Assembly (NCBI RefSeq): GCF_902506165.1 | Contig: NZ_LR733817.1 | Coordinates: 3,767,937 to 3,831,936 of the forward strand | Origin: Bosea sp. 29B | GTDB taxonomy: Bacteria > Pseudomonadota > Alphaproteobacteria > Rhizobiales > Beijerinckiaceae | Direction: 5' to 3' | DNA: 64,000 bases | The notes under the pieces: model-generated | Seen by the model: only the letters and a program-made list of their open reading frames with translations | Databases searched by the model: none | What the model was told of the DNA's origin: nothing | Part shown: one piece after another, positions 7,817 through 17,870 of the stretch | How the letters are laid out: every line of letters begins with the position of its first letter | Position numbering within the stretch: position 1 is the first letter of the stretch | Program-made: the position numbers and the translations under genes

Positions 7817-9091
7817 TCAAGCAGCCAGCAACGATTTGCCGTTTTGGGCATGGGCGGTCACCGCCAGGATCTGACCGGGCGCAACGCCATGGCCGAAGCG
7901 CACCAGCGTGAAATCCTCGGCTCGGCCGGTATCGCCGCGCTCGGTCAGGACCGAGAGCGGCCGGCCGATGCGGGCGGACAGATGCCGACCATAGGCAGCC
8001 TCTGCGGCCTCCCGCAGGCGGGCCGCGCGCTCCTTGATCTCGCCGCCGGCGACCTGCGGCATGCGTGCCGCCGGCGTGCCGGGCCGCGGCGAAAACGGGA
8101 AGCCGTGGACATAGGATAGTCCGCACTCCTCGATCAGTGCGAGCGTGCGCGAGAACATTGCCTCGTCCTCGGTCGGGAAGCCCGCGATCAGATCGGCGCC
8201 GAAGACGATGTCGGGGCGCAGGGCCCGCAACTCCTTGCAGAAGCTGACCGCTTCGGCACGGCTGTGGCGGCGTTTCATCCGTTTCAGCACGAGGTCGTCG
8301 CCCGATTGCAGCGACAGGTGCAGATGCGGCATCAGCCGCGATTCCTCGGCGATGAGATCGCGCAGATCGTCGTCGACCTCCACAGCGTCGAGCGAGGACA
8401 GACGCAGGCGCTTCAGCTCGGGCAGCGCTGCGAGGATCGCGCCGACGAGAGCGCCGAGCGTCGGCCCGTCCGATTGCTCCCGGCCATAGCTCGTCAGGTC
8501 GACCCCGGTCAGCACGATCTCGCTGGCGCCCTCCTCGACGAGGCGGCGCGCCTGCGCGACGACCTCTTCCACCGAAGAAGAACGGGCATTGCCGCGCCCG
8601 AGCGGGATGACGCAGAAGGTGCAGCGATGGTCGCAGCCGTTCTGCACCTGCAGGAAGCCACGCGTATGCTGGCCGAGCGCCTGCGTGCGCTGTGGAGAGG
8701 CGTCGCGCGCCTGCATGATGTCGCCGACCATGATCTTGCTCGGCACGTCGGCCGGTGCACCGGCCCGCAGGCTGTTCGAGCTCGCGAGGGCCCGCCAGCT
8801 TGCCGCGTCGAGCTTCTCGGCGTTGCCGAGCACCCGCGCCACCTCCGGCATGGCGGCGAAGCGCGCGGGCTCTATCTGCGCGGCGCAGCCGGTGACGACG
8901 ATCGGGCGCTCCGGCTTTTCGCGGGCGAGCCGGCGGATCGCCTGGCCGGCCTGGCGCACGGCTTCCGCGGTCACCGCGCAACTGTTGATCACCGCGAGGT
9001 CGGAGAGACCGGCGGTGCGTGCCTGCCGCTCGACCGTCTCGCTCTCGACGAGGTTCAGCCGGCAGCCGAAGGTGACGAGCTCGACGCCCAT
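7817..9091 (-). CDS. mtaB: tRNA t6A37 methylthiotransferase MtaB
   Basis: This 424-aa radical-SAM enzyme converts t6A at position 37 of ANN-decoding tRNAs to ms2t6A. The N-terminal UPF0004 domain has its three cluster cysteines at 10 (TFGCRLN), 38 (NSCAVT) and 69 (VTGCAAQ). The radical-SAM motif is C153, C157, C160 (CDHRCTFC). TFGCRLN and the absence of a long C-terminal tail point to MtaB rather than MiaB or RimO. Its ATG overlaps the dapF stop as TGATG, so translation is coupled to dapF. dapF-mtaB linkage is common in alphaproteobacteria. Confidence 0.93.
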   Translation of the reverse strand: MGVELVTFGCRLNLVESETVERQARTAGLSDLAVINSCAVTAEAVRQAGQAIRRLAREKPERPIVVTGCAAQIEPARFAAMPEVARVLGNAEKLDAASWRALASSNSLRAGAPADVPSKIMVGDIMQARDASPQRTQALGQHTRGFLQVQNGCDHRCTFCVIPLGRGNARSSSVEEVVAQARRLVEEGASEIVLTGVDLTSYGREQSDGPTLGALVGAILAALPELKRLRLSSLDAVEVDDDLRDLIAEESRLMPHLHLSLQSGDDLVLKRMKRRHSRAEAVSFCKELRALRPDIVFGADLIAGFPTEDEAMFSRTLALIEECGLSYVHGFPFSPRPGTPAARMPQVAGGEIKERAARLREAAEAAYGRHLSARIGRPLSVLTERGDTGRAEDFTLVRFGHGVAPGQILAVTAHAQNGKSLLAA

Positions 9092-9975
9092 CAGGCGACG
9101 GCGGCGAAGAGACCGGGCTCCAGCACGCCCTCCCAGTCGAGCGCCGCCGGGCCAGTCATCAGCACATGGCCGTCGCTCTCGCGCCATTCGATGACGAGGT
9201 CGCCGCCGGGCAGGCTGACGGTCGCCTTGCGTTCGGAGAGCTCGCGCCGCACGGCAGCGACCAGCGCCGCGCAGGCGCCCGAGCCGCAGGCCCGGGTGAT
9301 GCCGGCGCCGCGCTCCCAGACCCGCAGCACGATATGGTCCGGCGCCTTGACCGCGGCGAGGCCGATATTGGCGCGGTCCGGGAAGATCGGGTGGTTCTCC
9401 AGCAGCGGGCCGATCTGCTCGAGATTGAAGCGATAGGGATCGTCGACGAAGAACACCGCGTGCGGGTTGCCCATGCTGACGGCGCAGGGCGTGTGCAGGA
9501 TCGGATCGTCGATCGGCCCGATCTGCAGTTCGAAACGGCGGGTGTCCTCGAAGGGCTCGGCCAGCGGGATCTCGTCCCAGGCCAGGCGTGGCGCCCCCAT
9601 GTCGACAGTGAAGACGGCCTCCGACAGACGCGCCACCGGCAGCAGCCCGGCCTTGGTCTGCAGCAGGAGCCCGTTGCGGCCGGCCTGACCCATCTCAGGG
9701 TCGGCGGTCATCGCCCAGGCGACGCAGCGCGTGCCGTTGCCACAGGCGCCGGCCTCGGAGCCGTCGGTGTTGTAGATGCGGACATAGGCGTCGATTCCCG
9801 CCGCCTTGGCGTCGTGCAGGACCATCAACTGGTCGAAGCGGGTGCGCTCCTGGCTCGCGATGGCGCGAGCCTCGGCCTCGGAGACGATATGCTTCGTTCC
9901 GCGCAGATCGAGTACGGTGATCTCGTTGCCGAGCCCGTTCATCTTGAGGAACCGGCGATTGGCGAGGGCGTTCAT
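9091..9975 (-). CDS. dapF: Diaminopimelate epimerase
   Basis: This 294-aa enzyme interconverts LL- and meso-diaminopimelate in the cytoplasm, supplying peptidoglycan and lysine synthesis without a cofactor. Both catalytic thiols are present: Cys78 in GACGNGTRC and the second Cys in [12 protein letters not shown] near residue 232. The N-terminus [11 protein letters not shown] is the family hallmark. An ATG 11 codons further in (MNGLGN) is possible, but the longer start fits other alphaproteobacterial DapF proteins; no strong Shine-Dalgarno helps. It overlaps mtaB by one base and is divergent from the gene at 10117. Confidence 0.95.
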   Translation of the reverse strand: MNALANRRFLKMNGLGNEITVLDLRGTKHIVSEAEARAIASQERTRFDQLMVLHDAKAAGIDAYVRIYNTDGSEAGACGNGTRCVAWAMTADPEMGQAGRNGLLLQTKAGLLPVARLSEAVFTVDMGAPRLAWDEIPLAEPFEDTRRFELQIGPIDDPILHTPCAVSMGNPHAVFFVDDPYRFNLEQIGPLLENHPIFPDRANIGLAAVKAPDHIVLRVWERGAGITRACGSGACAALVAAVRRELSERKATVSLPGGDLVIEWRESDGHVLMTGPAALDWEGVLEPGLFAAVA

Positions 9976-10116
9976 ATCGTCACAAGTCCATGATGCTGGC
10001 GGTATATGAGCGCGATGCCGAAAAAATGCCACCCTTCGCGATCTTCCTGCCGTAGCGGGATCATCGTAGTTTGCGGCACGGCGCGAATCGGTCGTGTCAG
10101 CTCGGGATATTCGGGT

Positions 10117-10983
10117 ATGCGGCAGTCGAGATTCAGCGCGCTCCTTATTGTGCTCGCCTTTGCCTATCCGGCCGCCGCGCAGACGCGCGTGGCGCCGCCT
10201 ACGGCTGTGGAGAGCACGCCGCTCGCCGCGCCGCCGGGGACCGCGACGCCGGCGCAGAATGCCCAGCCGGCCCAGCAGGCGCCGACCCAGAGCCAGGGCA
10301 GCCAGCCGGCTCAGGCCGAACCGCAGCCGGTGCAGCCGCCGCCGGCGCTTCAATCACCCGTGACGCCGCAGCCGGTGCAGCCGGCTCCCCAGGCGCCGGC
10401 CGAGCCGCAACCCGTCCAACCGCCGCCGACCCTGCCCAGCCCGCAGCCGGTGCCGCCCGTGCAGCAACAGCAGACCGGCACGCCCGACTCGAATGCGACG
10501 CTCGCCGGCAAGAAGGGCGACCCCTCCGATGTCGACGAGGTCCAGCTGACGGCCAAGCCCGTATTGCTGTTCGCCGGGCAGGCGAGCTGGGACCAGGGCT
10601 TCAAGAAGCTGGGGGAAACCATCGCGCTCCTGCGAGCGGAGGCCGACAAGGCCGGGCTCAAGGTCGCGGGCCGGCCACTCAGCCTGTTCGTCGAGACCGA
10701 CGACAACGGCTTCAAGTTCGAGGCTATGCTGCCGGTCGACAAGGCAGCGGCCGCGCCGCTGGCGAACGGCGTGCGCAATGCGCAGTCACCGGTCGGCCGC
10801 GCCCTGCGCTTCGTTCATACCGCGCCCTATGACGACATCGATTCGACCTATGAGACGATCACGGCCTATCTTGAGGCCAAGAACATCGTCGTGAAGGACG
10901 CTTTCCTCGAGGAGTATGTCAGCGATCTCAAGGACGCCGGCGATCCGAACCTCGAGATCAACGTCTACGTCCAGCCGAAATAG
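10117..10983 (+). CDS. Exported protein with Pro/Gln-rich linker and GyrI-like effector-binding domain
   Basis: This 288-aa protein has a signal peptide (cleavage near AAAQT, residue 22) and a low-complexity region of about residues 23-125 built from Pro, Gln and Ala with repeated PQPVQP units. The C-terminal domain is about residues 145-288. That domain resembles the GyrI-like/AraC effector-binding fold: a paired beta-alpha repeat with [23 protein letters not shown] and the later [22 protein letters not shown]. These domains bind small hydrophobic molecules; an exported copy would act in the periplasm. ATG 10117 is chosen because the signal peptide starts there; the frame is open back to 10006. 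The ligand is unknown. Confidence 0.75.
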   Translation: MRQSRFSALLIVLAFAYPAAAQTRVAPPTAVESTPLAAPPGTATPAQNAQPAQQAPTQSQGSQPAQAEPQPVQPPPALQSPVTPQPVQPAPQAPAEPQPVQPPPTLPSPQPVPPVQQQQTGTPDSNATLAGKKGDPSDVDEVQLTAKPVLLFAGQASWDQGFKKLGETIALLRAEADKAGLKVAGRPLSLFVETDDNGFKFEAMLPVDKAAAAPLANGVRNAQSPVGRALRFVHTAPYDDIDSTYETITAYLEAKNIVVKDAFLEEYVSDLKDAGDPNLEINVYVQPK

Positions 10984-11003
10984 CGGGCAGCGCTGCCCTC
11001 ATC

Positions 11004-11026
11004 ATGGTCGGGCTTGTCCCGACCAT
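11004..11026. repeat. Short intergenic palindrome, type B
   Basis: ATGGTCGGG (11004-11012) and CCCGACCAT (11018-11026) form a perfect 9-bp stem over CTTGT. It lies between convergent genes and belongs to the same family as the elements near 17837, 28221 and 42214. Confidence 0.7.
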
Positions 11027-11049
11027 CCACGTCACGGCGGGCGCAGTCT

Positions 11050-12108
11050 TCACGCCTCCCACACCAGCCCCGGCCGCATCGGCCGGAAGCGCTCCTCGGG
11101 CAATCCCGCCTTCTCCAGCGCGATCGTGAGCGCTTCGGGCGGGCGGGTGACGCCCTCGTCGGTGAGCTGAAAGGTGCCCCAGTGGTGGCCGAGCGCCTGC
11201 TCGGCGCGCAGCGAGCGCATCACTTTGACCGCCTCTTCCGGGTTCATGTGATTGTCGCTCATGAACCAGCGTGGCTCATAGGCGCCGATCGGCAGCGCCG
11301 CCAGCCGGAACGGGCCGTGCTCCCTGCCGAGCCGCTCATAGAGCGAGCCGTCATGGTAGCCGGTATCGCCGATATGGAAGAGCTTGCCGGCCGGCGTCTC
11401 GATCACGAAGGAGCACCACAGCGCCATGCGCCTGTCGAAGGCGCCGCGCGCCGACCAGTGATAGCTCGGCACCAGCGCGGTCGCGACCTTGTCCGACAAT
11501 TCGAGCCGCGTACCCCAGTCATGCGCCTCGGCCCGAACGCTCGCCTCGCGCGCCTTGACGATCACATCGTTGCCGAGCGGCATGATCATGCGCGGATTGT
11601 CGCGGGCATGGACCTGCGCCAGCGTCTCGACGTCGAGATGGTCGTAATGGTTGTGCGTCACCAGCACGACGTCGATCCTCGGCAGGTCGGCGAAGGCGAC
11701 ACCGGGGGCGTTCACGCGCTTGGGCCCGAAGAAGGAGAACGGGCTGGCGCGTTCGGAAAAGACCGGGTCGATCAGGATGTTGAGGCCGGCGACCTGGTAG
11801 AGGAAGGAGGCGTGGCCGAGATGGACGACGCGCAAGCCTTCGACACGCGCGGGTGGCTTGTCCTGCGGCGGCGCTTCATACAGCGCCGGGAAGACCTCGC
11901 GCTTGCGCTTCGAGAACTGCCAGCGCAGCACATCGGTCAAACCCTTGGTGACCGGCCGGCCGTCGGTGAAGATCAGACCGTCGAAATGGTCGCTGACCGG
12001 GCCCTGGTAATAGGGATTGCGCGAGCGCGCATAGGAGGCCCAGGCGAAGCCGGAGGAGCCGAGAAGGGCGGGGATGCCGAGGAGGCGCAGGAGCTTGCGG
12101 CGTGTCAT
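11050..12108 (-). CDS. MBL-fold metal-dependent hydrolase (UlaG/RomA-like)
   Basis: This 352-aa metallo-beta-lactamase-fold protein has the zinc motif HNHYDHLD, a following GDTGYHDG and a C-terminal LGHHWGTF, the pattern of UlaG/NAPE-PLD-like lactonases and phosphodiesterases. The N-terminus (MTRRKLLRLLGIPALLG) is hydrophobic after basic residues and may anchor or export it. The phrase NPYYQGPVSDHFDG is typical of the RomA-like group. It ends 67 bp from the convergent GyrI-like gene. Substrate unknown. Confidence 0.87.
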   Translation of the reverse strand: MTRRKLLRLLGIPALLGSSGFAWASYARSRNPYYQGPVSDHFDGLIFTDGRPVTKGLTDVLRWQFSKRKREVFPALYEAPPQDKPPARVEGLRVVHLGHASFLYQVAGLNILIDPVFSERASPFSFFGPKRVNAPGVAFADLPRIDVVLVTHNHYDHLDVETLAQVHARDNPRMIMPLGNDVIVKAREASVRAEAHDWGTRLELSDKVATALVPSYHWSARGAFDRRMALWCSFVIETPAGKLFHIGDTGYHDGSLYERLGREHGPFRLAALPIGAYEPRWFMSDNHMNPEEAVKVMRSLRAEQALGHHWGTFQLTDEGVTRPPEALTIALEKAGLPEERFRPMRPGLVWEA

Positions 12109-12161
12109 GGCATAGTCAGGTCGTGCGCGTATCGCGCAGCGTCAAGACCGTGCCGTCCGTT

Positions 12162-12761
12162 TCAAGACAACTTGATCGCCGTCGCGTGCAGCCAGCGTGT
12201 CGGCTCCTGGTCGTAGCCGCCGCCCAGATCCTCCTCGATATCGATGCGGCTCCAGCCGTTCTCGCCATAGGCCGTGCGCAGCCACGCAGCGTCCGGATAG
12301 TTGTAGTAGCGGCCGAAGCGGTCGCGGCCTTCCGCCTCGCCGGCTTTGTAGCTGGCGTAGAAGACGCCCCCCGGCCGCAAGGCCCGATGCACTCTCGCGA
12401 CGATACCGGGCAGGGCCGGCCGCGGGACATGCAGCAGGCAGGCATTGGCCCAGACGCCGTCGAAGGCAGCATCCGCCACGAGGTTTTCGAACAGCAGCAC
12501 GGAGACCGGCCGGCCAAGGCGCTTCTGCGCCTGTGCGGCGAGCTCGGGCGAGCCGTCGGTCGGCATGACGTCGAGGCCGAGCCCGAGCAGGGCTTCGCTG
12601 TCCTGCCCGCCGCCGCAGCCGAGTTCGAGCACTTGGCCGCCTGTCGGTATGAGTTCGGCGAAGCGTCGCAACCGCGCCTCGCCGAGTTCGCGGGCGCGCC
12701 CGGCATAGACCTGTGCCTCGGCCGCGTAGAAGCCGAGCGTATCCGCGTCGCGTCCGCTCAT
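12162..12761 (-). CDS. Class I SAM-dependent methyltransferase
   Basis: This 199-aa protein has the SAM-binding glycine motif VLELGCGGGQDS at about residues 44-55, an acidic residue in PTDGSP for ribose contact, and NACLLHVPRPALPGIVARVHRALRPGG as motifs IV-V. The fold is class I; the substrate is not evident. It is 10 bp downstream of lysE on the same strand, so the two are probably cotranscribed. Confidence 0.85.
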   Translation of the reverse strand: MSGRDADTLGFYAAEAQVYAGRARELGEARLRRFAELIPTGGQVLELGCGGGQDSEALLGLGLDVMPTDGSPELAAQAQKRLGRPVSVLLFENLVADAAFDGVWANACLLHVPRPALPGIVARVHRALRPGGVFYASYKAGEAEGRDRFGRYYNYPDAAWLRTAYGENGWSRIDIEEDLGGGYDQEPTRWLHATAIKLS

Positions 12762-12771
12762 GCGTGATCCC

Positions 12772-13398
12772 TTAGTTGCTGCCCGAGCGCACCGCGACGG
12801 TGGCGATGCCGGCGCCGATCAGCAATGTGCCGCCGGCCTTGTTGAACAGGCCGATCGCACGGGGATTGCCGACGAGGGTGCGGGCGCGCGAGGCGATCAG
12901 CGCGTAGCCGAAGGCGTTGGCGAAGGCGAGGGTGATGAAGGTCGCCTCGAAGATCAGCATCTGCGTCCAGAAGTCGGCCTTCGGGTCGAGGAACTGCGGC
13001 AGGAAGGCGACGAAGAAGGTGATGCTCTTCGGGTTCAGCGCCGTCACCAGCCAGGCATGGCCGAGCATCTTCAGCGTCGAGCTCGCGTCCCGGCGCGGCT
13101 CGGCATCGAGGCTGCCGCCGGCCCGGAAGAGCTTGACGCCGAGATAGATCAGATAGGCCGCGCCCGCCCATTTCAGCGCGGTGAAGATCGTCGCGGAGGT
13201 GGCGAGCAGCGCGCCGACCCCGAGCATCGACAAGGTCATCGCGGTGAAATCGCCGAGCGCGACGCCGACCGCCATCGGCAGTGCGGTGCGCCAGCCCTGG
13301 CCGAGCGCATAGGAGATCACCAGCAGGATGGTCGGCCCGGGGATGACGAGGAGGATGGCGGTGGCGGCGGCGAAGGCGGCCCAGGCTTCGAAGGTCAT
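12772..13398 (-). CDS. LysE family translocator
   Basis: This 208-aa inner-membrane protein belongs to the LysE/RhtB exporters of amino acids or related compounds. About six hydrophobic segments are visible. The N-terminal PGPTILLVISYALGQGWRTAL motif and the ALNPKSITFFVAFLPQF stretch are family hallmarks. It begins the LysE-methyltransferase pair. Substrate unknown; basic amino acids or homoserine derivatives are typical of relatives. Confidence 0.9.
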   Translation of the reverse strand: MTFEAWAAFAAATAILLVIPGPTILLVISYALGQGWRTALPMAVGVALGDFTAMTLSMLGVGALLATSATIFTALKWAGAAYLIYLGVKLFRAGGSLDAEPRRDASSTLKMLGHAWLVTALNPKSITFFVAFLPQFLDPKADFWTQMLIFEATFITLAFANAFGYALIASRARTLVGNPRAIGLFNKAGGTLLIGAGIATVAVRSGSN

Positions 13399-13456
13399 GA
13401 TGTGAAGGCTCCGCTAAAAACCAGAGCCATCACCAGAGTGGGGTCATTGTAAAGGG

Positions 13457-13801
13457 CTATCTTGCGCGCAGATAGCCGTGCAAGGCCGTCATGACTTCTG
13501 CAAGCTGCTCGCTGCCGATCCGGCCGATCGCTTGCGCATGGCGCGCCTCGATCGTGGCGATCTTGCAAGGGCGGATCGTCGATGGCGCGGGTAGCCCCGC
13601 TTCACGGTATTGCGCTCCCAGCGGCACGTCACCCGGCCAAGGACGGTTCTCTGCGCTGGTGATCATCACAACCCAAAGCAGCGCAGCGCCGTCTCCAATG
13701 CCGCCGGCCGACACGACCAGCGCTGGCCGATGCTGGCGCGTCGCGCGATCGGTATAGGGAAAGGGGACACGGACGACGTCGCCCTGCTCAAAGCTCGGCA
13801 T
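13457..13801 (-). CDS. PemK/MazF-family toxin
   Basis: This 114-aa protein has the MazF/PemK layout: GDVVRVPFPYTD at residues 7-18, RPALVVS in the next strand, and the STIRPCKIATIE strand that carries the RNA-interface residues. Members are sequence-specific mRNA endoribonucleases held in check by the upstream antitoxin. Its start overlaps the antitoxin end by 14 bp, the usual toxin-antitoxin arrangement. It is full length and looks intact. Cleavage site unknown. Confidence 0.88.
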   Translation of the reverse strand: MPSFEQGDVVRVPFPYTDRATRQHRPALVVSAGGIGDGAALLWVVMITSAENRPWPGDVPLGAQYREAGLPAPSTIRPCKIATIEARHAQAIGRIGSEQLAEVMTALHGYLRAR

Positions 13802-14003
13802 AAGCCTTCCGATCCGCCTCGCTGTCCCATTCGCCGAATGTCGCGAACGGGTCTTCAGCAGCCGGCGAGGTCGCCTTGCTGATCACGACATGATCGTCGG
13901 CGATCACATAGGCGATCTCATCGCCATCCCGGAGCTTGAGGGCGGCGCGGACCGATTGCGGAATCGTCGTCTGCGCCTTGCTTGTCAGCTTGCTTGTGAT
14001 CAT
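13788..14003 (-). CDS. AbrB/MazE-type antitoxin
   Basis: This 71-aa swapped-hairpin DNA-binding antitoxin starts with MITSKLTSKAQTTIPQSVRAAL, the AbrB/SpoVT signature, and ends in an acidic tail (FGEWDSEADRK) that would wrap the toxin. AGGAGG lies 5 bases before the ATG at 14003, which rules out the longer open frame up to 14222. It overlaps the toxin gene by 14 bp and has a dyad upstream that may be its operator. Confidence 0.88.
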   Translation of the reverse strand: MITSKLTSKAQTTIPQSVRAALKLRDGDEIAYVIADDHVVISKATSPAAEDPFATFGEWDSEADRKAYAEL

Positions 14004-14025
14004 CACGACCTCCTGTCGGATAGGT

Positions 14026-14038
14026 AAGGAATTTCCTT
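14026..14038. promoter_or_regulatory. Dyad AAGGAA-T-TTCCTT upstream of the toxin-antitoxin pair
   Basis: This perfect 13-bp palindrome ends 22 bp before the antitoxin start. MazE/AbrB proteins repress their own promoters through such sites, so it is a good operator candidate. Confidence 0.45.
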
Positions 14039-14067
14039 TCTTTCTGCAATCCGTTCGCGATGCCGTC

Positions 14068-14655
14068 TTAGAGCGGCGCGCCCCAGCGGAAGGTGGTCGT
14101 CCCGCTGCCGCGCACGGGGACCAGCGGCCCGGCCGACATTTCCTGCCGCTTCTCGGGTTCGCCCGCCAGCACCAGCGTCCACCAGGCGCCGTAGCGGGTC
14201 TGCGGATTCTTTGCGAGGGCAAGGCCGATGCGCGTCGCCTGCGGCATGGAGAGATTGGCCTCGTGGCCCGACGATTTCTTCCAGCCGTCGAAGGCTTCCT
14301 GCGTCGAGTAGTAACCGGCCCCGAGATTCTCCGCGGCCCGCACCGTGTCGAGGCCGGCGCCGTTGACCCGGGAACTGAAGCTACCGGCGGCGCTATGCGA
14401 GAGGTCGTCGCTGGCCGCCATCGCGTCGGACTGGCGCTGGGCCATCGTGGTCAGTGTCGAATCGAGCCGGACCGGGCCGAGGCCCTTGCCGGCGCGATAG
14501 GCGTTGAGGATACGCACCGCTTCGGCCGGATCGGCCTTCACCGCGGCGAGGCGCTCGATCTTGCGCGGGCTCGGCGCCGTGGTTTCGCGCTGCGCCCCGG
14601 CGCAGCCGGCCAGAAGCAGGGCGGTCAGGAGGGCTGCGCCCACATGTCTTGTCAT
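14068..14655 (-). CDS. CAP-domain (SCP/PR-1) lipoprotein
   Basis: This 195-aa protein begins with a lipobox signal, LTALLLAGC, with Cys18 as the lipidated residue. The mature part is a CAP domain: ILNAYRAGKGLGPVRLDSTLTTMAQRQSDAMA, then DLSHSAAGSFSSRV, ENLGAGYYSTQEAFDGWKKSSGHEANL and YGAWWTLVLAG. Bacterial CAP proteins are exported and poorly understood; some bind or cleave lipids or protein partners. It stands alone upstream of the toxin-antitoxin pair on the same strand. Confidence 0.88.
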   Translation of the reverse strand: MTRHVGAALLTALLLAGCAGAQRETTAPSPRKIERLAAVKADPAEAVRILNAYRAGKGLGPVRLDSTLTTMAQRQSDAMAASDDLSHSAAGSFSSRVNGAGLDTVRAAENLGAGYYSTQEAFDGWKKSSGHEANLSMPQATRIGLALAKNPQTRYGAWWTLVLAGEPEKRQEMSAGPLVPVRGSGTTTFRWGAPL

Positions 14656-14757
14656 TGTGTCGATCTCGGCTTCTGCTGCGCCACGCCGACGAAGCAGGGC
14701 CGGACCTAGGCGAGGAATACGGCGCGATTATCGCAGCCCTAGCCAGGAGGAAACCCC

Positions 14758-15141
14758 ATGGGCGATGACGAACAGGCGATCCGGGAACTCGTCGAGACCT
14801 GGATGAGCGCGACCAAGGCGGGCGATGCGGCGACCGTGCTCGACCTGATGAGTGACGACGTGGTCTTCATGGTTCCCGGCGCCGAGCCCTTTGGCAAGGA
14901 GGCTTTCGCCGCCGCGCTGAAGGGGCTGGGAACGATGACGATCGAGGGCCGCAGCGACATCCATGAGCTCTCAGTGCTCGGCGACATCGCCTGGCTGCGC
15001 AACCGGATCGAGATGACGGCGACCGCGCCGGACGGCAAGGCCATCCGCCGTTCCGGATACACGCTGACGATCCTGCGCAAGGAAGCCGACGGGCGCTGGC
15101 GGCTCTCCCGCGACGCCAATCTGCTGACGACGCAGGATTAG
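14758..15141 (+). CDS. SnoaL-like/DUF4440 (SgcJ/EcaC) family protein
   Basis: This 127-aa NTF2-fold protein starts with DEQAIRELVETWMSATKAGDAATVLDLMSDDVVFMVPG, the SgcJ/EcaC-type opening, and ends with LTILRKEADGRWRLSRDAN. Such proteins form a cone-shaped pocket; a few are isomerases or dehydratases, most are uncharacterised. AGGAGG lies 6 bases before the ATG. It overlaps the convergent gene by 4 bp at the stops. Function unknown. Confidence 0.85.
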   Translation: MGDDEQAIRELVETWMSATKAGDAATVLDLMSDDVVFMVPGAEPFGKEAFAAALKGLGTMTIEGRSDIHELSVLGDIAWLRNRIEMTATAPDGKAIRRSGYTLTILRKEADGRWRLSRDANLLTTQD

Positions 15142-15551
15142 CCCTGCGCGCCGGAGATCACACGGCAGAGAGCGTCGCGGACGTAAGCTTCCGGTGCGAC
15201 CTGGCCCTGCTGGACGACGAAGACCGCATCGACGCGCGTGCCGCTGCCGCTCTTGCGGGCGGTGATGCGCAGGGTTTGCGGCCGGCCCGAGCCGGAGGTT
15301 TCCTGGATGGCGACCACGGAGCTGGTCGCATTCTCGATGCGCATGTCGGCGAAGCCTTCGGACGAGACGGCGGCGCCGAGATCCTTCAACACCCGGGCCG
15401 GCGCGCGCTTTTGCACGATATCCCAGGTCTTGTAGGTCAGCCCGGTCAGCATCGGCGTGCCGACCACGGAGAAATTGCCTTCGCAGGACTGGGCTTGCGC
15501 CTGGGTGAGGCCGAGCGCGAACAGCGCGGCGGCAAGGACCGGAAGCTTCAT
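15138..15551 (-). CDS. Hypothetical exported protein
   Basis: This 137-aa protein has a Sec signal (MKLPVLAAALFALGL, cleavage after AQAQ near residue 20) and two cysteines in the mature part (SCEGNF and ALCRVI) that could form a disulfide. GGAGATGAC precedes the ATG at 15551. No family motif is recognised. It is divergent from ffh and convergent with the SnoaL-like gene. Probably periplasmic; function unknown. Confidence 0.75.
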   Translation of the reverse strand: MKLPVLAAALFALGLTQAQAQSCEGNFSVVGTPMLTGLTYKTWDIVQKRAPARVLKDLGAAVSSEGFADMRIENATSSVVAIQETSGSGRPQTLRITARKSGSGTRVDAVFVVQQGQVAPEAYVRDALCRVISGAQG

Positions 15552-15609
15552 GTCATCTCCGTGATAGGATAGCGCGCGGCTGGCGCAGCCGCCGCTTGCG
15601 CGCTTCAGC

Positions 15610-15638
15610 TTGACTTTCGCCGCATTTGTCCGCTTTAA
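15610..15638 (+). promoter_or_regulatory. Possible ffh promoter
   Basis: TTGACT (15610-15615) and CTTTAA (15633-15638) are separated by 17 bp. This is a plausible sigma-70-type promoter about 180 bp before ffh, in a 264-bp gap that otherwise shows only a short GCGCCC/GGGCGC stem at 15739-15752. Confidence 0.4.
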
Positions 15639-15815
15639 CGCGCGCATTCGTTTCGCCGACATCGCCGAAACCTCATCCGCCGACCGGGCCGCCCAGCGGC
15701 TTTCATGAGCCCGGAGGTCAACGCCCGACAGCGCGTCTGCGCCCTCGGGCGCGAAACCGTTTGGCGGATGACTGATGCGATATCGGCTTCTTGAGGCCAG
15801 GCAAAGCAGGACCGC

Positions 15816-17384
<1,569 letters not shown>

Positions 17385-17415
17385 TTCTACCGCTCGAACC
17401 AAAGGAAGAAGAGCA

Positions 17416-17769
17416 ATGTCCCTGAAGATCCGCCTGACCCGTGGTGGCGCCAAGAAGCGCCCGTACTATCGCATCGTCGTCGCCGACGCCCGCTCGCCGC
17501 GCGATGGCCGCTTCATCGAGAAGATCGGCGCCTACGACCCGATGAAGGCCAAGGACTCTCCCGAGCGCGTTGTCCTGGATCTGGAAAAAGCCAAGGCCTG
17601 GCTTGCCAAGGGCGCCCAGCCGACCGATCGCGTCCTGCGCTTCCTCGACGCTGCCGGCGTGTCCAAGCGCCCGGCCCGCAATAACCCGAACAAGGCTGTT
17701 CCCGGCGACAAGGCCAAGGAGCGCGCCGAGAAGAAGGCCGAGAAGGCCGCCGCCCCTGCGGCTGAGTGA
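17416..17769 (+). CDS. rpsP: 30S ribosomal protein S16
   Basis: This 117-aa protein is a 16S rRNA-binding component needed for small-subunit assembly. The opening [37 protein letters not shown] is diagnostic. The C-terminal tail is a Lys/Ala/Glu-rich extension common in alphaproteobacteria. AAAGGAAGAAGAG precedes the ATG. It follows ffh by 31 bp and probably shares its transcript. Confidence 0.97.
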   Translation: MSLKIRLTRGGAKKRPYYRIVVADARSPRDGRFIEKIGAYDPMKAKDSPERVVLDLEKAKAWLAKGAQPTDRVLRFLDAAGVSKRPARNNPNKAVPGDKAKERAEKKAEKAAAPAAE

Positions 17770-17790
17770 GCCAACCATGTGCAGGGCGTC

Positions 17791-17859
17791 ATTCCCGGGC
17801 GAAGCGCAGCGTAGACCCGGGAATCTCCGGCAGGAGATGCTCGGGTCAAGCCCGAGCAT
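17791..17859. repeat. Two tandem palindromes between rpsP and rimM
   Basis: The first stem is ATTCCCGGG (17791-17799) with CCCGGGAAT (17816-17824). The second is ATGCTCGGG (17837-17845) with CCCGAGCAT (17851-17859) over TCAAG. They fill most of the 101-bp gap. They match elements near 33937 and 42214 and could adjust the ratio of rpsP to rimM mRNA. Confidence 0.75.
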
Positions 17860-17870
17860 GACGCGCTGAC

